Assembly: GCF_963518785.1 (NCBI RefSeq)
Contig: NZ_CAUQKJ010000003.1
Location: forward strand, 124,001 to 188,000
Reading direction: 5' to 3'
Length of the DNA stretch: 64,000 nucleotides
Origin: an uncultured Campylobacter sp.
GTDB lineage: Bacteria; Campylobacterota; Campylobacteria; Campylobacterales; Campylobacteraceae
In this document: positions 16,692 to 25,717 of the stretch, in pieces
How the letters are laid out: every line of letters starts with the position of its first letter
Position numbering within the stretch: the first letter of the stretch is position 1
The notes under the pieces: model-generated
What the model was told of the DNA's origin: nothing
The model's database searches: none
The model's input: only the letters and a program-made list of their open reading frames with translations
Translations under genes and position numbers: made by a program

Positions 16692-17138
16692 TTAAATTTT
16701 AAACGTTTTTAGCAGGCTGCCTAAGCTTAACCCCTTATTTTCGCCGTTTGCACCGTCTCCTAAAAGATCGCCCAAAAAGTTACTTGCGTCGTTGATATCG
16801 ATTTTGCCGTCGCCGTTGAGGTCGAGCTTGGCGCTTGCGATTTTGCTGATCAGCGCGCTAAAATCCACCCCTTTGCTATCGACGGCGTTTGCTTGCACGT
16901 CCTCGCCGCCGCCCAAAAGTCCGCCCAGCATCGAGCCTAGCGAGCTAGATCCGCCGCTTTCGTTTTTGCTTAAAAAATTTGAGCTGATGCCCGCAATTAT
17001 CGCATTTATCTGATCGTCGGGCAGATCCACGCCTAGAAATTTTTCGATAAAAGCGACCGGACCGCTTTGAAATTCTCTTAAATTTTTATCGTCGCTTTTG
17101 AGCGCAGAGACCATATTTACAAGTCCATTTATGTCCAT
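16692..17138 (-). CDS. Protein with EF-hand/dockerin-like calcium loop
   Basis: A 148-residue protein. Residues about 106-117 read DLNGDGKIDIND, a calcium-binding loop of the EF-hand or dockerin type (Asp, Asn, Asp, Lys, Asp spacing). Before it is a Gly/Ser-rich hinge (GGSSSLGSMLGGLLGGGED) and after it a second Gly-rich tail. There is no signal peptide, so it may be cytoplasmic or secreted by a signal-free route. The start ATG directly abuts the TAA of the yegP gene upstream, with AAGGAGG in that gene's last codons, so the two are one operon. The family is not otherwise recognised. Confidence 0.7.
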   Translation of the reverse strand: MDINGLVNMVSALKSDDKNLREFQSGPVAFIEKFLGVDLPDDQINAIIAGISSNFLSKNESGGSSSLGSMLGGLLGGGEDVQANAVDSKGVDFSALISKIASAKLDLNGDGKIDINDASNFLGDLLGDGANGENKGLSLGSLLKTFKI

Positions 17139-17501
17139 TTACGCCTCCTTGATCTTGGCTTTCGGGGCCTGTTTTACGATAAGCTCTATTACTTTTAGGG
17201 CGTCCGCCTTGACCTCAAAATCCTTGCTGACGGCGATGATCTGTCCGTTGCTAGCCGTTAGGCGGAAGCGAACCTTGTCTGCTTTATCGGTGTAAAGCTC
17301 AAATTTCGGATTGTTTAGCTTCTCGCCGCCTGAGATTTGATCCTCGATCTTATTTAGCGCGGCGTTTTTTGCGACGCTTTCGATGCCGTTTTTGCAAGCG
17401 GCCTTGCTCGTGTAAACCTCGGAGGTACATAGCACGTGTCCGTCATAGAGTAGATCGAATTTGCAGCCATCCTTGGCGTCTTTGATTAAAAACTCAGCCA
17501 T
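17139..17501 (-). CDS. YegP/DUF1508 family protein
   Basis: A 120-residue protein with two divergent copies of the DUF1508 unit (about residues 5-52 and 60-108): each has strands of the form FxLxxxxGxVLxTSexYxSkaac then a helix, as in FDLLYDGHVLCTSEVYTSKA and FRLTASNGQIIAVSKDFEVK. YegP-like proteins are small beta-sandwich-like proteins of unknown role. Start ATG at 17501 follows AAAGGAT. The next gene begins at the very base after its stop codon. Confidence 0.82.
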   Translation of the reverse strand: MAEFLIKDAKDGCKFDLLYDGHVLCTSEVYTSKAACKNGIESVAKNAALNKIEDQISGGEKLNNPKFELYTDKADKVRFRLTASNGQIIAVSKDFEVKADALKVIELIVKQAPKAKIKEA

Positions 17502-17618
17502 TTTTTTATCCTTTCGTAAAAGATATCATTATTTTAGCTAAAATTTTAATAAATATTTTTAATAGGCGCAGAATTTTCTGCTAAAATTGCGCGCAAATTT
17601 CATTTACAAAGGATCATA

Positions 17619-18098
17619 ATGATAAAGGCTCTACGTTTTAGCTTGATTTTTGCCGCTACTTTAGGATTTGGCGCGGATGAGAGCGATGCATTATTTAAGG
17701 ATATAAGGACGCGTCTGGGCTGCAATCTAGCCGCACAGGACTGCGAGACTAACGCCGGCGGGCAGAAGGCGCTCTTTAGCGTAGCGCGCCATCCGATCGA
17801 AGCGGGAGTAAACGAGCTAAAAATAAGCGGAATTTCGCGTGAGCTAAAAAATCCGAGCGTTAAAATTTCGGGCGTGAGTATGAATATGGGCAATGCGGAA
17901 TTCCCGCTAAAGCGCAGTGTAGACGGCTATGAAGCGACGCTTGATGTTGCAGTGTGCACGCACGCCGTAATGCGCTACAAACTTGAAATTTACGAGGATG
18001 GCGAGCCTAGCGGGCTTTTTGTGTATTTTGATCTACGAAAGCGTGCTACAGATCGAGACCGAGGCGAAGACATCCATTTGCATCACCACGAGCATTAG
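17619..18098 (+). CDS. Periplasmic YtkA/FixH-like hypothetical protein with His-rich tail
   Basis: Signal peptide MIKALRFSLIFAATLGFGA, then about 140 residues. The middle (NPSVKISGVSMNMGNAEFPL to GYEATLDVAVCTHAVMRYKL) resembles the immunoglobulin-like YtkA domain, in which a small methionine-rich segment precedes the strand ending in a growth in beta pattern. The C-terminus HLHHHEH could bind metal. Two cysteines near the mature N-terminus (Cys35, Cys42) may form a disulphide. Domain assignment is tentative. ATG at 17619 is preceded by AAAGGA. It is divergent from the yegP operon, with about 120 bases between. Confidence 0.65.
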   Translation: MIKALRFSLIFAATLGFGADESDALFKDIRTRLGCNLAAQDCETNAGGQKALFSVARHPIEAGVNELKISGISRELKNPSVKISGVSMNMGNAEFPLKRSVDGYEATLDVAVCTHAVMRYKLEIYEDGEPSGLFVYFDLRKRATDRDRGEDIHLHHHEH

Positions 18099-18313
18099 AT
18101 GCGCCCAGTTTGTGCGCGGGGTAAAATTTGCGCTTTTTCAGACACGACGCTTTAGGGGAACTTGCACGTTGATTGTAGAAAATTTTACAAATTTTATAAG
18201 GCGCCGCTCGCGATAAATTTTTATTCGGCTTTCAAGTGGTGCCTATCGTGGGCAGATATGGGTGCCTAAACGAATACGCGAATAGCCGTAGTGATCTAGG
18301 CGCGCTTCATTAG

Positions 18314-18359
18314 GGCGTTTACAAAAACGCCTTTATAAGCGCGCGGCTATTTGCCGCGC
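18314..18359 (+). terminator. Two tandem hairpins, possible terminator
   Basis: GGCGTTT/AAACGCC (18314-18320 with 18325-18331, four-base loop) is followed by TTTATAA, then GCGCGGC/GCCGCGC (18341-18347 with 18353-18359, five-base loop). The first, with its T-rich tail, could end the upstream transcript 215 bases after the stop. Confidence 0.4.
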
Positions 18360-18492
18360 ATTCGCCGCATATGTTTCGTAACCACTACCGAGGCGCGTCA
18401 AATTTAGCCCCTCGCCGCCTCTAAATTTTAAAATTTTTAAAATTCGCTTGCGTTTCATACGCCTAAGCTACGCGGAATTTTAAAATTCCTTG

Positions 18493-18498
18493 TATAAT
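18493..18498 (+). promoter_or_regulatory. Extended -10 box for the DUF3737 gene
   Basis: TTGTATAAT ending 30 bases before the start codon. Confidence 0.55.
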
Positions 18499-18528
18499 CT
18501 GAAGCAAATTTTAAATCTAAGGAAAGCC

Positions 18529-19371
18529 ATGCAAATATTAAGACAAAAGCACTTTAGCGGCGAGCGCGCGCTGTTCGGCGCAAAGGATCTGCGGATCGAA
18601 AATTCCGTCTTCGGCGAGGGCGAGTCGCCACTAAAGCACAGCGCAAATATCGTCGCGCAAAACTGTAAATTTGAGTGGAAATATCCGTTTTGGTACGCCG
18701 AAAATATCCGCGCGCAGGACTGCTTATTCGACGAGGTCGCGCGCGCAGGGCTCTGGTATAGCCGCGGCGTGGTGCTAAAAGACTGCCTCTACGGCGCGCC
18801 CAAGGGGCTTCGCCGCGTAAAAGATGCCGCACTGCAAAACGTAGAATTTCATGATGCGCAAGAGACCTTGTGGCACTGCAGCGACGTCACGCTAAAAAAC
18901 GTCACCGCAAAGGGCGCGTATTTCGGGCTTGATTGCGAAAACTTAAGCATCGAAAATCTATCGCTCTTTGGGGATTACTGCTTCGACGGCTGCAAAAACG
19001 TAACGATCAAAAACTCCAAGCTCCTCTCCAAGGACGCGTTTTGGAACTGCGAAAATATCGTGGTCGAAGACTGCTTCATCGCGGGCGAGTACTTTGGATG
19101 GAATTCTAAAAATGTAACGCTGCGAAACTGCAAGATCGAGAGCCTGCAGGGCTTTTGCTATATGCAAAATTTACTCTTGCAAGACTGCGAGCTGATAAAT
19201 ACGACGTTAGCGTTTGAATACAGCGATGTCCGTGCCGAGGTAAAAGGCGCGATCGATAGCGTCAAAAATCCGAGCAGCGGGCTAATCCGCGCGGCAAGCA
19301 TCGGCGAACTGATCCTAGATGGCGCAACGGACGCGTCTAAAACTGAAATCATTACTGAATTAAGGGCGTAA
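18529..19371 (+). CDS. DUF3737 right-handed beta-helix protein
   Basis: About 280 residues built of short repeats ending in DC or N-C plus a hydrophobic residue (NCKFEW, DCLFDE, DCLYGA, NCKIES, DCELIN), the pattern of a right-handed beta-helix. The N-terminus HFSGERALFGAKDLRIENS and the phrase GEGESPLKH are typical of DUF3737. No signal peptide, so cytoplasmic. The frame opens at 18490 but that part overlaps the promoter; the ATG at 18529 has AAGGAAA and is preferred. The aminotransferase gene starts one base after its stop, so the two act from one message. Function unknown. Confidence 0.82.
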   Translation: MQILRQKHFSGERALFGAKDLRIENSVFGEGESPLKHSANIVAQNCKFEWKYPFWYAENIRAQDCLFDEVARAGLWYSRGVVLKDCLYGAPKGLRRVKDAALQNVEFHDAQETLWHCSDVTLKNVTAKGAYFGLDCENLSIENLSLFGDYCFDGCKNVTIKNSKLLSKDAFWNCENIVVEDCFIAGEYFGWNSKNVTLRNCKIESLQGFCYMQNLLLQDCELINTTLAFEYSDVRAEVKGAIDSVKNPSSGLIRAASIGELILDGATDASKTEIITELRA

Positions 19372-19372
19372 G

Positions 19373-20566
19373 ATGGGACTTTTTGATTTTATAAGCGGCA
19401 AGGAGAAATACGACTTCGACACCCTGCCAAACCGCCGCGGCACGAAGTCGCTTAAATGGGACGTAGGCGAGAATGAGCTTCCGATGTGGGTCGCGGATAT
19501 GGACTTTGCCGTAGCGCCCGAGATCATCGAGGCTCTACAAAAGCGGCTGAACGAGCGAGTTTTGGGCTATTCGCTTGTAGATGATGAGTGGCGCAGCACG
19601 TATCAAGGCTGGTGGCTCGCGCGCCACGATTATGAAATCCAAAAGGAGTGGCTGATCTATGCTGGCGGCACGCTGCCTGCGATCGATTCGATCATCCGCA
19701 AGCTCACCTCGCCCGCCGAAAACGTGCTGCTGATGAGCCCGGTTTATAACTGCTTTTACTACTGCATCAAAAACGCCGCCCGCGTGCCGATAGAAAACGA
19801 GCTTGCCTACGCCGGCGGCGATTATAGCATTGATTGGGAGGATTTGAAGGCTAAGCTCGCCGATCCGCAGACGACGCTTTTTATTCTTTGTAACCCACAT
19901 AATCCAGTCGGCCGCACCTTTAGCAGGGACGATCTTGCTCGTATCGGCGAGCTGTGCGAGAAGCACGGCGTGACGGTGCTTAGCGATGAGGTGCATTGCG
20001 ATCTGACCGAGCCCGGCGTGCGTTACACGCCATTTGCTGCCGCGAGTAAGATCTGCGAGAGGATTTCGGCTAGCATAATCGCGCCAACCAAGGCGTTTAA
20101 CATCGCGGGGCTGCAGAGCGCGGCAGTTTTTGCCGCGGATAAACGCTTGCGTCATAAAATTTCAAAGGCGCTAAATTCCGACGACATCGCCGAGCCGAAT
20201 TTTTTCGGCGTCCAGGGCGCGATCGCCGCATTTACGAAGGGTGCGGCGTGGCTGGATGCTCTGCGCGAATACCTCAGCGAAAATCGCAAATTCGCGACGG
20301 AATTTATCGCGCGTGAGCTTCCGCAGGTGCGCGTCGTGCCGCAAGACGCGACCTATCTGATGTGGCTTGATGCGGGCGCTTACACGCAGGATAGCGCGGA
20401 GCTTGCGCGCTTCATCCGCGAAAAAACGGGGCTGTATCTCTCCTGCGGCGCGCAATACGGCAAGGGCGGCGAGAAATTTTTGCGCCTAAATATCGCGACC
20501 TCTAGGGCGCTGCTAAAAGACGGGCTAGGGCGGCTGAAAGAGGCGCTAAAGATTTGCCCGCATTAA
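19373..20566 (+). CDS. MalY/PatB-type pyridoxal-phosphate aminotransferase (putative C-S lyase)
   Basis: A 397-residue fold-type I PLP enzyme. Seen: MWVADMDFAVAPEI at the N-terminus (typical of MalY/PatB), NPHNPVGR, SDEVHCDLT (the Asp that binds the pyridine nitrogen), and SIIAPTKAFNIAGLQSA, where the Lys of PTK forms the Schiff base. Relatives split cystathionine or cysteine conjugates to pyruvate, ammonia and a thiol. In oral bacteria such C-S lyases can release hydrogen sulphide. Which substrate is used here is unknown. It is tightly coupled to the DUF3737 gene. Confidence 0.88.
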   Translation: MGLFDFISGKEKYDFDTLPNRRGTKSLKWDVGENELPMWVADMDFAVAPEIIEALQKRLNERVLGYSLVDDEWRSTYQGWWLARHDYEIQKEWLIYAGGTLPAIDSIIRKLTSPAENVLLMSPVYNCFYYCIKNAARVPIENELAYAGGDYSIDWEDLKAKLADPQTTLFILCNPHNPVGRTFSRDDLARIGELCEKHGVTVLSDEVHCDLTEPGVRYTPFAAASKICERISASIIAPTKAFNIAGLQSAAVFAADKRLRHKISKALNSDDIAEPNFFGVQGAIAAFTKGAAWLDALREYLSENRKFATEFIARELPQVRVVPQDATYLMWLDAGAYTQDSAELARFIREKTGLYLSCGAQYGKGGEKFLRLNIATSRALLKDGLGRLKEALKICPH

Positions 20567-20761
20567 ACGAACTGCGGCGCGGCAAGGACGAAATTTAAAA
20601 TTTTATGGCGACTAAATTTAAAGCAGCGGAGTAAATTTTAAAATTTTGCGGCAGGGCGCGAGCTTGCGCTAAATCTAGCGACGATCAGGCGGCGGCGCGC
20701 AAACGTTTAAATTTGGCGCGCGGCAAATACTAGCGCTTAAATGCGCTACAAAAGGCGGATT

Positions 20762-22147
20762 ATGGATAGAAACGGCGATCTAGAAGAGCTTTACCTGCTT
20801 GAAAAACGGCGCGAAAAGCTCGCGCGCATTAGCAAGCTTGTCTCATTTTTGATAATCCTGCTACTAGTCGGGCTCTATGTGTTTTTGAATACCGGGGCGG
20901 AGCCTATCTCGTTTGATACAAACTGGCTTATAATCGCGCTTTTCATCATCTTTCCAGTTTTAAACGGACTGCTCTACCAACTATTTTGCAGCGTGAGCTC
21001 TAGTAAAAACGGTGACGCGCAGCGCGCAAATTTTGATAAATTTAGCGGCTTTAATACGGCGCAAGATACGGGCGCGCTAGGGCAGGGTGCGGCGCAAGAT
21101 GGGCAAATTTTAAGTGCCTATGCGAAAGAGGGGCAGGTGTTAAAAGCCGAAGCGGGCGAGGGTAGCGGCTTTAAAGACAGCGATAGCCGCATGAGCGCTA
21201 CTTGCGGGAGGTTTGAGCCCAAAGCCGCCGAAAGAGAAGGCGGGAGCGAAAAAGACGGAGCAGCCGGATCAAAATTTAACTTTCTAGCCGATCTGCAGAG
21301 CCTAGAGGATGAGCGTGCGGCGCTGCAAGAAGCGGTGAAAAAGGCCGGTCTAATCGCCGTTGCCGTAGGGACCGGCGTGGGCGCACTGGTGACGCTCTTT
21401 TGGGAGGAGATGGCGGTCGGAGCATTTTTCAGCGTGGCTGTTTACGGCGTCGTGAGCGCTCTTTTGACGGCGAGTAAAAGACGGAATTTCAGATCAAATT
21501 TTAAAAACAGGGTCGTCGCGAGCATCGCAAAAAGCTTCGGGCTTAGCTACGATGAAAGTGGCGGGCTTACAGCAGATGAGTTTTTTGAAATTTACGACTG
21601 CTACACAAACGAGCAATCGAGCGAGGATATGATGAGCGGGGAGGTGCAGGGCGTGCGCGTTAGATTTAGCGACTTTTACGCCGCCGAAAAGGTGCGCACC
21701 AAAAACGGCACTCGCACCGACGTAAAATTTCAAGGAGTGCTTTTCGTCGCGGATTTTCATAAAAGGCTTAACTGCGAGGTGCGGGTGTGTCACAAAAACT
21801 CGCGAAATCTGCGCAAATACGGGCAGCGAGCGAATATGGACGACGTGAAATTTGAGGAGTTTTTCGACGTCTATACGACCGATCAAGTGGGCGCGAGATA
21901 CGCTCTGACGCCGCTTTTGATGCAGCGGCTGACGGAGATTTATCTAAGGCTGGGCTCGCAGATAAACGCGGTGCTAAGGGAGGATAAAATTTACGTGGCG
22001 ATCGAGACCTGGCACGATAATTTCGAGCCTAGAATCGACTGCTCGCTAAAGCAGGACGCCACGATGGCGCTCTACGTAGATGAGATCGGCGCGCTTGTGG
22101 GCATCGTGAGCGAGCTAAATTTGAACCGTAAAATTTGGAGCGAATGA
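20762..22147 (+). CDS. DUF3137 membrane protein with a long internal insert
   Basis: About 461 residues: two N-terminal hydrophobic helices (about 25-45 and 55-77 of the protein), a linker, two more helices (about 195-235), then the soluble DUF3137 domain (EIYDCYTNEQSS, GVLFVADFHKRL, RYALTPLLMQRLTEIYLR, IYVAIETWHDNFEP). Residues about 79-171 are a Gly/Ala/Ser/Asp-rich low-complexity stretch (bases 20996-21274) that is absent from its paralogue at 58055-59095. The ATG at 20762 has AAAAGG six bases before it, better than the ATG at 20741. Function unknown; inner-membrane location likely. Confidence 0.78.
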   Translation: MDRNGDLEELYLLEKRREKLARISKLVSFLIILLLVGLYVFLNTGAEPISFDTNWLIIALFIIFPVLNGLLYQLFCSVSSSKNGDAQRANFDKFSGFNTAQDTGALGQGAAQDGQILSAYAKEGQVLKAEAGEGSGFKDSDSRMSATCGRFEPKAAEREGGSEKDGAAGSKFNFLADLQSLEDERAALQEAVKKAGLIAVAVGTGVGALVTLFWEEMAVGAFFSVAVYGVVSALLTASKRRNFRSNFKNRVVASIAKSFGLSYDESGGLTADEFFEIYDCYTNEQSSEDMMSGEVQGVRVRFSDFYAAEKVRTKNGTRTDVKFQGVLFVADFHKRLNCEVRVCHKNSRNLRKYGQRANMDDVKFEEFFDVYTTDQVGARYALTPLLMQRLTEIYLRLGSQINAVLREDKIYVAIETWHDNFEPRIDCSLKQDATMALYVDEIGALVGIVSELNLNRKIWSE

Positions 22148-22753
22148 GGCAAGCGGCGGCGCTGTGAAGTATGACGGCGGCGGGTCGTATACGGCTCCGG
22201 CGATACACAGATATGCAGACAAAGCGCGCGGGATCCGTAGGCTTGGCGGCACAGATGTGCTTTGTAGCTGAGCGTGGAAATGGATGCGTTGCGCGGCTTA
22301 TGCATTTGGCTCTTAAATCAGTACGGGAAATTTAGCCGCGCAGAATTTACAAGCCGCCTTGAGTCGATAAAATTTTATAAATTCCCGATCCGTTTAACGA
22401 GCGGACGCTTGCGATTTACCATCGTTCGTGCGGCATAAATTTTACCACACGAGCAGTTTGTATTAGAATTCTACTGTCGCTTGAAATTTTACGCCGCCGC
22501 GCGCGACTTAAATTTTACCGCGACGACCCGCGCTAGGCTGCATTCCATCTCGGCTAAAATTTACTCGGCGGCTAAATTTACCGTGCGAGAGCAAAACTTT
22601 GCCGCTAGATCGATAAATTTAGCTAGCGTATAGAAGCGTTCGCCGCCACTTTTAGCGTTTACAGCCGCCGTTCAGTGAAGATACGGCGGCTCGTCGCTGC
22701 GAGGTGCAGGACTTAACAATATCGCCCTGCTAAACTAGACGGCGAATCAAAAT
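22148..22753. other. Intergenic region
   Basis: Convergent gap after the DUF3137 gene and the ABC operon. It contains repeated AAATTT words and a perfect eight-base-pair hairpin AGCCGCCG/CGGCGGCT (22663-22670 with 22684-22691) that may help end transcription, although no T-run follows. No gene supported. Confidence 0.45.
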
Positions 22754-23614
22754 TTATAGCTTCCCGCCCTCGATTACGACGTCGTCAGCTTTGATGTCGT
22801 CGCCGTATACGGGCGCTAGCGTCGCGTCGTAGTCGGCGTGGAAAAATTTCTCGTCCGCGAGCTTTACGATTAGATCGTCAAGCCATTTGCGAAGCTCGTC
22901 GTTGCCCTTTTTGACCGCAGGCGCGATGACGTCCTGATCGCCGAGCGAGCGGATACCTACCTTAAAGCCAGGGTTTGACTTCGTCCACGCAAACAAAAGC
23001 GTATTATCATGCGCGATTGCGTCGCCCCTGCCATCCAGCATCGCACCAAAAGTCTCGGTATTTTGGTCAAATTTTAAAAGCTTGATCTCGGGATGGTTTT
23101 TCGTAAAATACAGATCCGCGGTCGTGCCTTTGTTGATTAAAAGCGTTTTGTCCTTAAGCTGCGAAACGTCGGTGATATCGCCGTCCTTGCTCGCGACGCC
23201 GAGAGCTACCTTCATATACGGTAGCGCGAAATCCACGACCTCTTTGCGCTCCGGCGTGACGGTGAAATTTGCAAGCGTGATATCGACCTTATCAGACGCC
23301 AAGAATTCCGCGCGATTGGCGGCCTCTACGAGCACGAACTGAACCTTGCTCTCATCTCCTAAGAGCTCCTTTGCGATACGTTTTGCAAAATACACGTCAT
23401 ATCCCGCGTTTTTGCCCGCCTCATCGATGTAACCAAACGGCGGCTTGTCGCCGAAAACCGCGATCCTTACCACACCACGCTTTTTGATCCCGTCGATATA
23501 GCTTTGCGGAGCGGCGGAACCTTGTGCGGAATTTGAGGAGCCTTTGCCCTCGTCGTTGCAACCTGCGAAAAATAACGCACCTAAGATAAAAAGCGTGCTT
23601 AGCGTTTTTTTCAT
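22754..23614 (-). CDS. cjaA: CjaA-like amino-acid-binding lipoprotein of an ABC importer
   Basis: Signal MKKTLSTLFILGALFFAGC is a lipoprotein signal with lipobox FAGC. The mature part is a type-3 periplasmic binding protein (GVVRIAVFGDKPPFGYIDE, FVLVEAANRAEFL, DKTLLINKGTTADLYF, DAIAHDNTLLFAW). These stretches, including the C-terminal DDVVIEGGK, match my memory of C. jejuni CjaA, a cysteine-binding surface antigen. It is the last gene of a four-gene operon with two permeases and an ATPase, which completes the importer. Cysteine import would fit sulphur supply in an asaccharolytic organism. Ligand is inferred from CjaA. Confidence 0.88.
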   Translation of the reverse strand: MKKTLSTLFILGALFFAGCNDEGKGSSNSAQGSAAPQSYIDGIKKRGVVRIAVFGDKPPFGYIDEAGKNAGYDVYFAKRIAKELLGDESKVQFVLVEAANRAEFLASDKVDITLANFTVTPERKEVVDFALPYMKVALGVASKDGDITDVSQLKDKTLLINKGTTADLYFTKNHPEIKLLKFDQNTETFGAMLDGRGDAIAHDNTLLFAWTKSNPGFKVGIRSLGDQDVIAPAVKKGNDELRKWLDDLIVKLADEKFFHADYDATLAPVYGDDIKADDVVIEGGKL

Positions 23615-23634
23615 CTTTTCTCCTTTATTAAAAT

Positions 23635-24372
23635 TTATTTTTTAAATTCGAACATATTTAGAAATTTCTTCGCGCGCTCGCTCTTCGGAGCGGTGAAGAA
23701 CGCCTCCGGCTCATTGATCTCGACGATGCTTCCCTCATCCATAAAAACTATACGATCGGCTACGGCGCGCGCAAAGCCCATCTCGTGCGTTACGATTAAC
23801 ATCGTCTGCCCCTCTTTGGCGAGATTTAGCATTACGTCGAGCACCTCGCGCACGATCTCGGGATCAAGTGCTGCGGTAACCTCGTCAAAAAGCATGATCT
23901 TGGGCTTCATCACAAGGCTTCGTACGATTGCGATGCGCTGCTTCTGCCCGCCGCTAAGCTCTTTGGGGTAGGCTCGCTCTTTATTTTCTAGTCCTACGAT
24001 TTTGAGCCAATGCCTGGCTAGCTCTACAGCTTGCTCGCGCGGTACGCCTTGAACTTTCACGGGACCTAGGATTATATTATGTAGTACATTTAAGTGGTCG
24101 AAGAGCTCGTAGCTTTGAAAGACCATGCCGATTTTTTGTCTGATCCTGCGCCACTCTTTGAAATTTTGATCGATCCGCTCGCCTTCGATTATAAAATTTC
24201 CGCTTTGTACCGGCTCTAGCCCGTTTATCGTGCGAAGTAGGGTGCTTTTGCCGCAGCCGCTAGGGCCTAGGATCACAACGACTTCGCCCTGTGCGACGCT
24301 AAGACTGATGTCCTTTAGCGCGTGTAGCTCGCCGTAAAATTTATTGACTTTATCGATTTTTAAAATTTCCAT
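23635..24372 (-). CDS. ABC importer ATP-binding protein, polar amino acid type
   Basis: About 245 residues with a Walker A (GPSGCGKST), the Q-loop (VFQSYELF), the signature LSGGQKQR and Walker B (IMLFDEVTAALDPE) plus the switch His (THEMG). This is the GlnQ/HisP class that serves polar amino acid importers. The ATG at 24372 shares its A with the TGA of the upstream permease and is preceded by AGGTGGAG, so I prefer it to an in-frame CTG/ATG three codons earlier. It sits between the permeases and the CjaA-like binding protein. Confidence 0.92.
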   Translation of the reverse strand: MEILKIDKVNKFYGELHALKDISLSVAQGEVVVILGPSGCGKSTLLRTINGLEPVQSGNFIIEGERIDQNFKEWRRIRQKIGMVFQSYELFDHLNVLHNIILGPVKVQGVPREQAVELARHWLKIVGLENKERAYPKELSGGQKQRIAIVRSLVMKPKIMLFDEVTAALDPEIVREVLDVMLNLAKEGQTMLIVTHEMGFARAVADRIVFMDEGSIVEINEPEAFFTAPKSERAKKFLNMFEFKK

Positions 24373-25028
24373 CAGCTCCACCTGTTTTCTAGTTTTTTCG
24401 AAAGCGCCGAGATCGGATAGCAGATCAAAAAATATACGAAAAATATCGCTCCGTAGATGATTAGCGGCGCGTAATTGTCGCGAAAGACATTCACTTCGAT
24501 GATCTGTTGCCCGACCTTGACGAGCTCGATAACGCCGATTAGTACGGCGATCGAGGTTGTTTTTATCATCCTGCTGAATAAATTTATCGTTGCGGGCACT
24601 AGGCGCCTCATCGCAAGCGGCAGGATGATGTAGAGATAAATTTGAGATCTGCTAAATGCGAGCGCTTCGGCGCTTTCGAACTGATGCTTGGGGATGCTAA
24701 GCACGGCGCCGCGCACCAGATCCATCATCTCAAAAACGCCCCAGACGCTAAAGACGATGATCGAAGCCGCGATATTTGAGATGTGTATGCCAAATGCCTT
24801 GCTCGCGCCGAAATATACGATAAATAGCCAAACGATAGGCGGCATAATCCGCACGATCTCCAGGCAAATTTTAAGCGGGATGTATAAGGCTCTGCGCCCA
24901 GAGGCCATTAAAATTCCAAGTACCAAGCCCAGTACCAGCGAAACCGCGATCGAGATAAGCGCGATTTGCAGCGTGACCCCAAGCCCGCCAAGAAGCCTGA
25001 TTAAATTTTCGCCGCTTAAGAGTTCCAT
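24372..25028 (-). CDS. ABC importer permease, polar amino acid type
   Basis: A 218-residue His/Glu/Gln/Arg-type permease with about five membrane helices. The EAA loop appears as ESAEALAFSRSQIYLYIILP (around residue 135), which contacts the ATPase. It follows the other permease after two bases and overlaps the ATPase gene by one base. With its partner it forms the membrane channel of the CjaA importer. Confidence 0.9.
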   Translation of the reverse strand: MELLSGENLIRLLGGLGVTLQIALISIAVSLVLGLVLGILMASGRRALYIPLKICLEIVRIMPPIVWLFIVYFGASKAFGIHISNIAASIIVFSVWGVFEMMDLVRGAVLSIPKHQFESAEALAFSRSQIYLYIILPLAMRRLVPATINLFSRMIKTTSIAVLIGVIELVKVGQQIIEVNVFRDNYAPLIIYGAIFFVYFLICYPISALSKKLENRWS

Positions 25029-25030
25029 CG

Positions 25031-25684
25031 CTAGCCTCTCATATACGCAAGGCGCTTTTCAAGCAGCGTAAGCGCTAGCGAAAGCGGCAGGATTATGATC
25101 AGATACGAAACGCTTAGCATAAATAGCGCCTCGTTCGTCTTGTAATACAGCCCGATCACGTCCTTTGCGGCATAAACGAGATCGGCAAGCGCTACGATGC
25201 TAACGATCGAGGTTTCTTTAAGCAGAAAGATTATGTTTGCGCTGATGGAGGGCAGGGCGATCGCAAAGGCGCGCGGCAGCACGACGTAAAAGACTATCTG
25301 AGCCTCACTAAGACCGAGGCTCATCGCGCTTTCAATCTGGGATTTTTTTATCGCCTCAAAGCCGAGCCTAAAGCTCTCGCTCATGTAGCTGCCGCCCAAA
25401 AAAGCAAGACCTACGATCGCGCAGGTAAAGCCCGAAATTTGAACGCCCAACTTCGGCAGGCCGTAGTATAGAAAAAATAGCTGAATTAAAAGCGGAGTAT
25501 TACGCGATAGCTCGATATATGCGCTCACGAGCGGACTTAATAGAGGCAATCTTTTGTATTTTATCAACGTACAGATAAAACCGATGATGATGGATAGTAA
25601 AATCCCGTAAAATGCAAGCTTCAGTGTTAAAACCCCCGCCTTTACGAACATTGGGCTAAATTTAGCTATAAAATCAAAATCCAT
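25031..25684 (-). CDS. ABC importer permease, polar amino acid type
   Basis: First gene of the CjaA importer operon: 217 residues, about five helices, with the family motifs YIELSRNTPLLIQLFFLYYG near the N-terminus and the EAA loop IESAMSLGLSEAQIVFYVVL. The ATG at 25684 is preceded by a GGAAAGAAG ribosome site and a TATAAT box 28 bases upstream. Confidence 0.9.
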   Translation of the reverse strand: MDFDFIAKFSPMFVKAGVLTLKLAFYGILLSIIIGFICTLIKYKRLPLLSPLVSAYIELSRNTPLLIQLFFLYYGLPKLGVQISGFTCAIVGLAFLGGSYMSESFRLGFEAIKKSQIESAMSLGLSEAQIVFYVVLPRAFAIALPSISANIIFLLKETSIVSIVALADLVYAAKDVIGLYYKTNEALFMLSVSYLIIILPLSLALTLLEKRLAYMRG

Positions 25685-25711
25685 AAAATCTTCTTTCCGT
25701 AAAATATGCGT

Positions 25712-25717
25712 ATTATA
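25712..25717 (-). promoter_or_regulatory. TATAAT -10 box of the CjaA ABC operon
   Basis: Minus-strand TATAAT with AT-rich upstream DNA (25718-25760), placed to give a leader of about 20 bases before the first permease gene. Confidence 0.6.

Larger units (their letters stand above)
18099..18528. other. Intergenic region with two adjacent hairpins
   Basis: No gene supported. It holds two neat hairpins at 18314-18331 and 18341-18359 and the -10 box of the DUF3737 gene. A frame covering 17983-18216 is a shadow. Confidence 0.5.
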
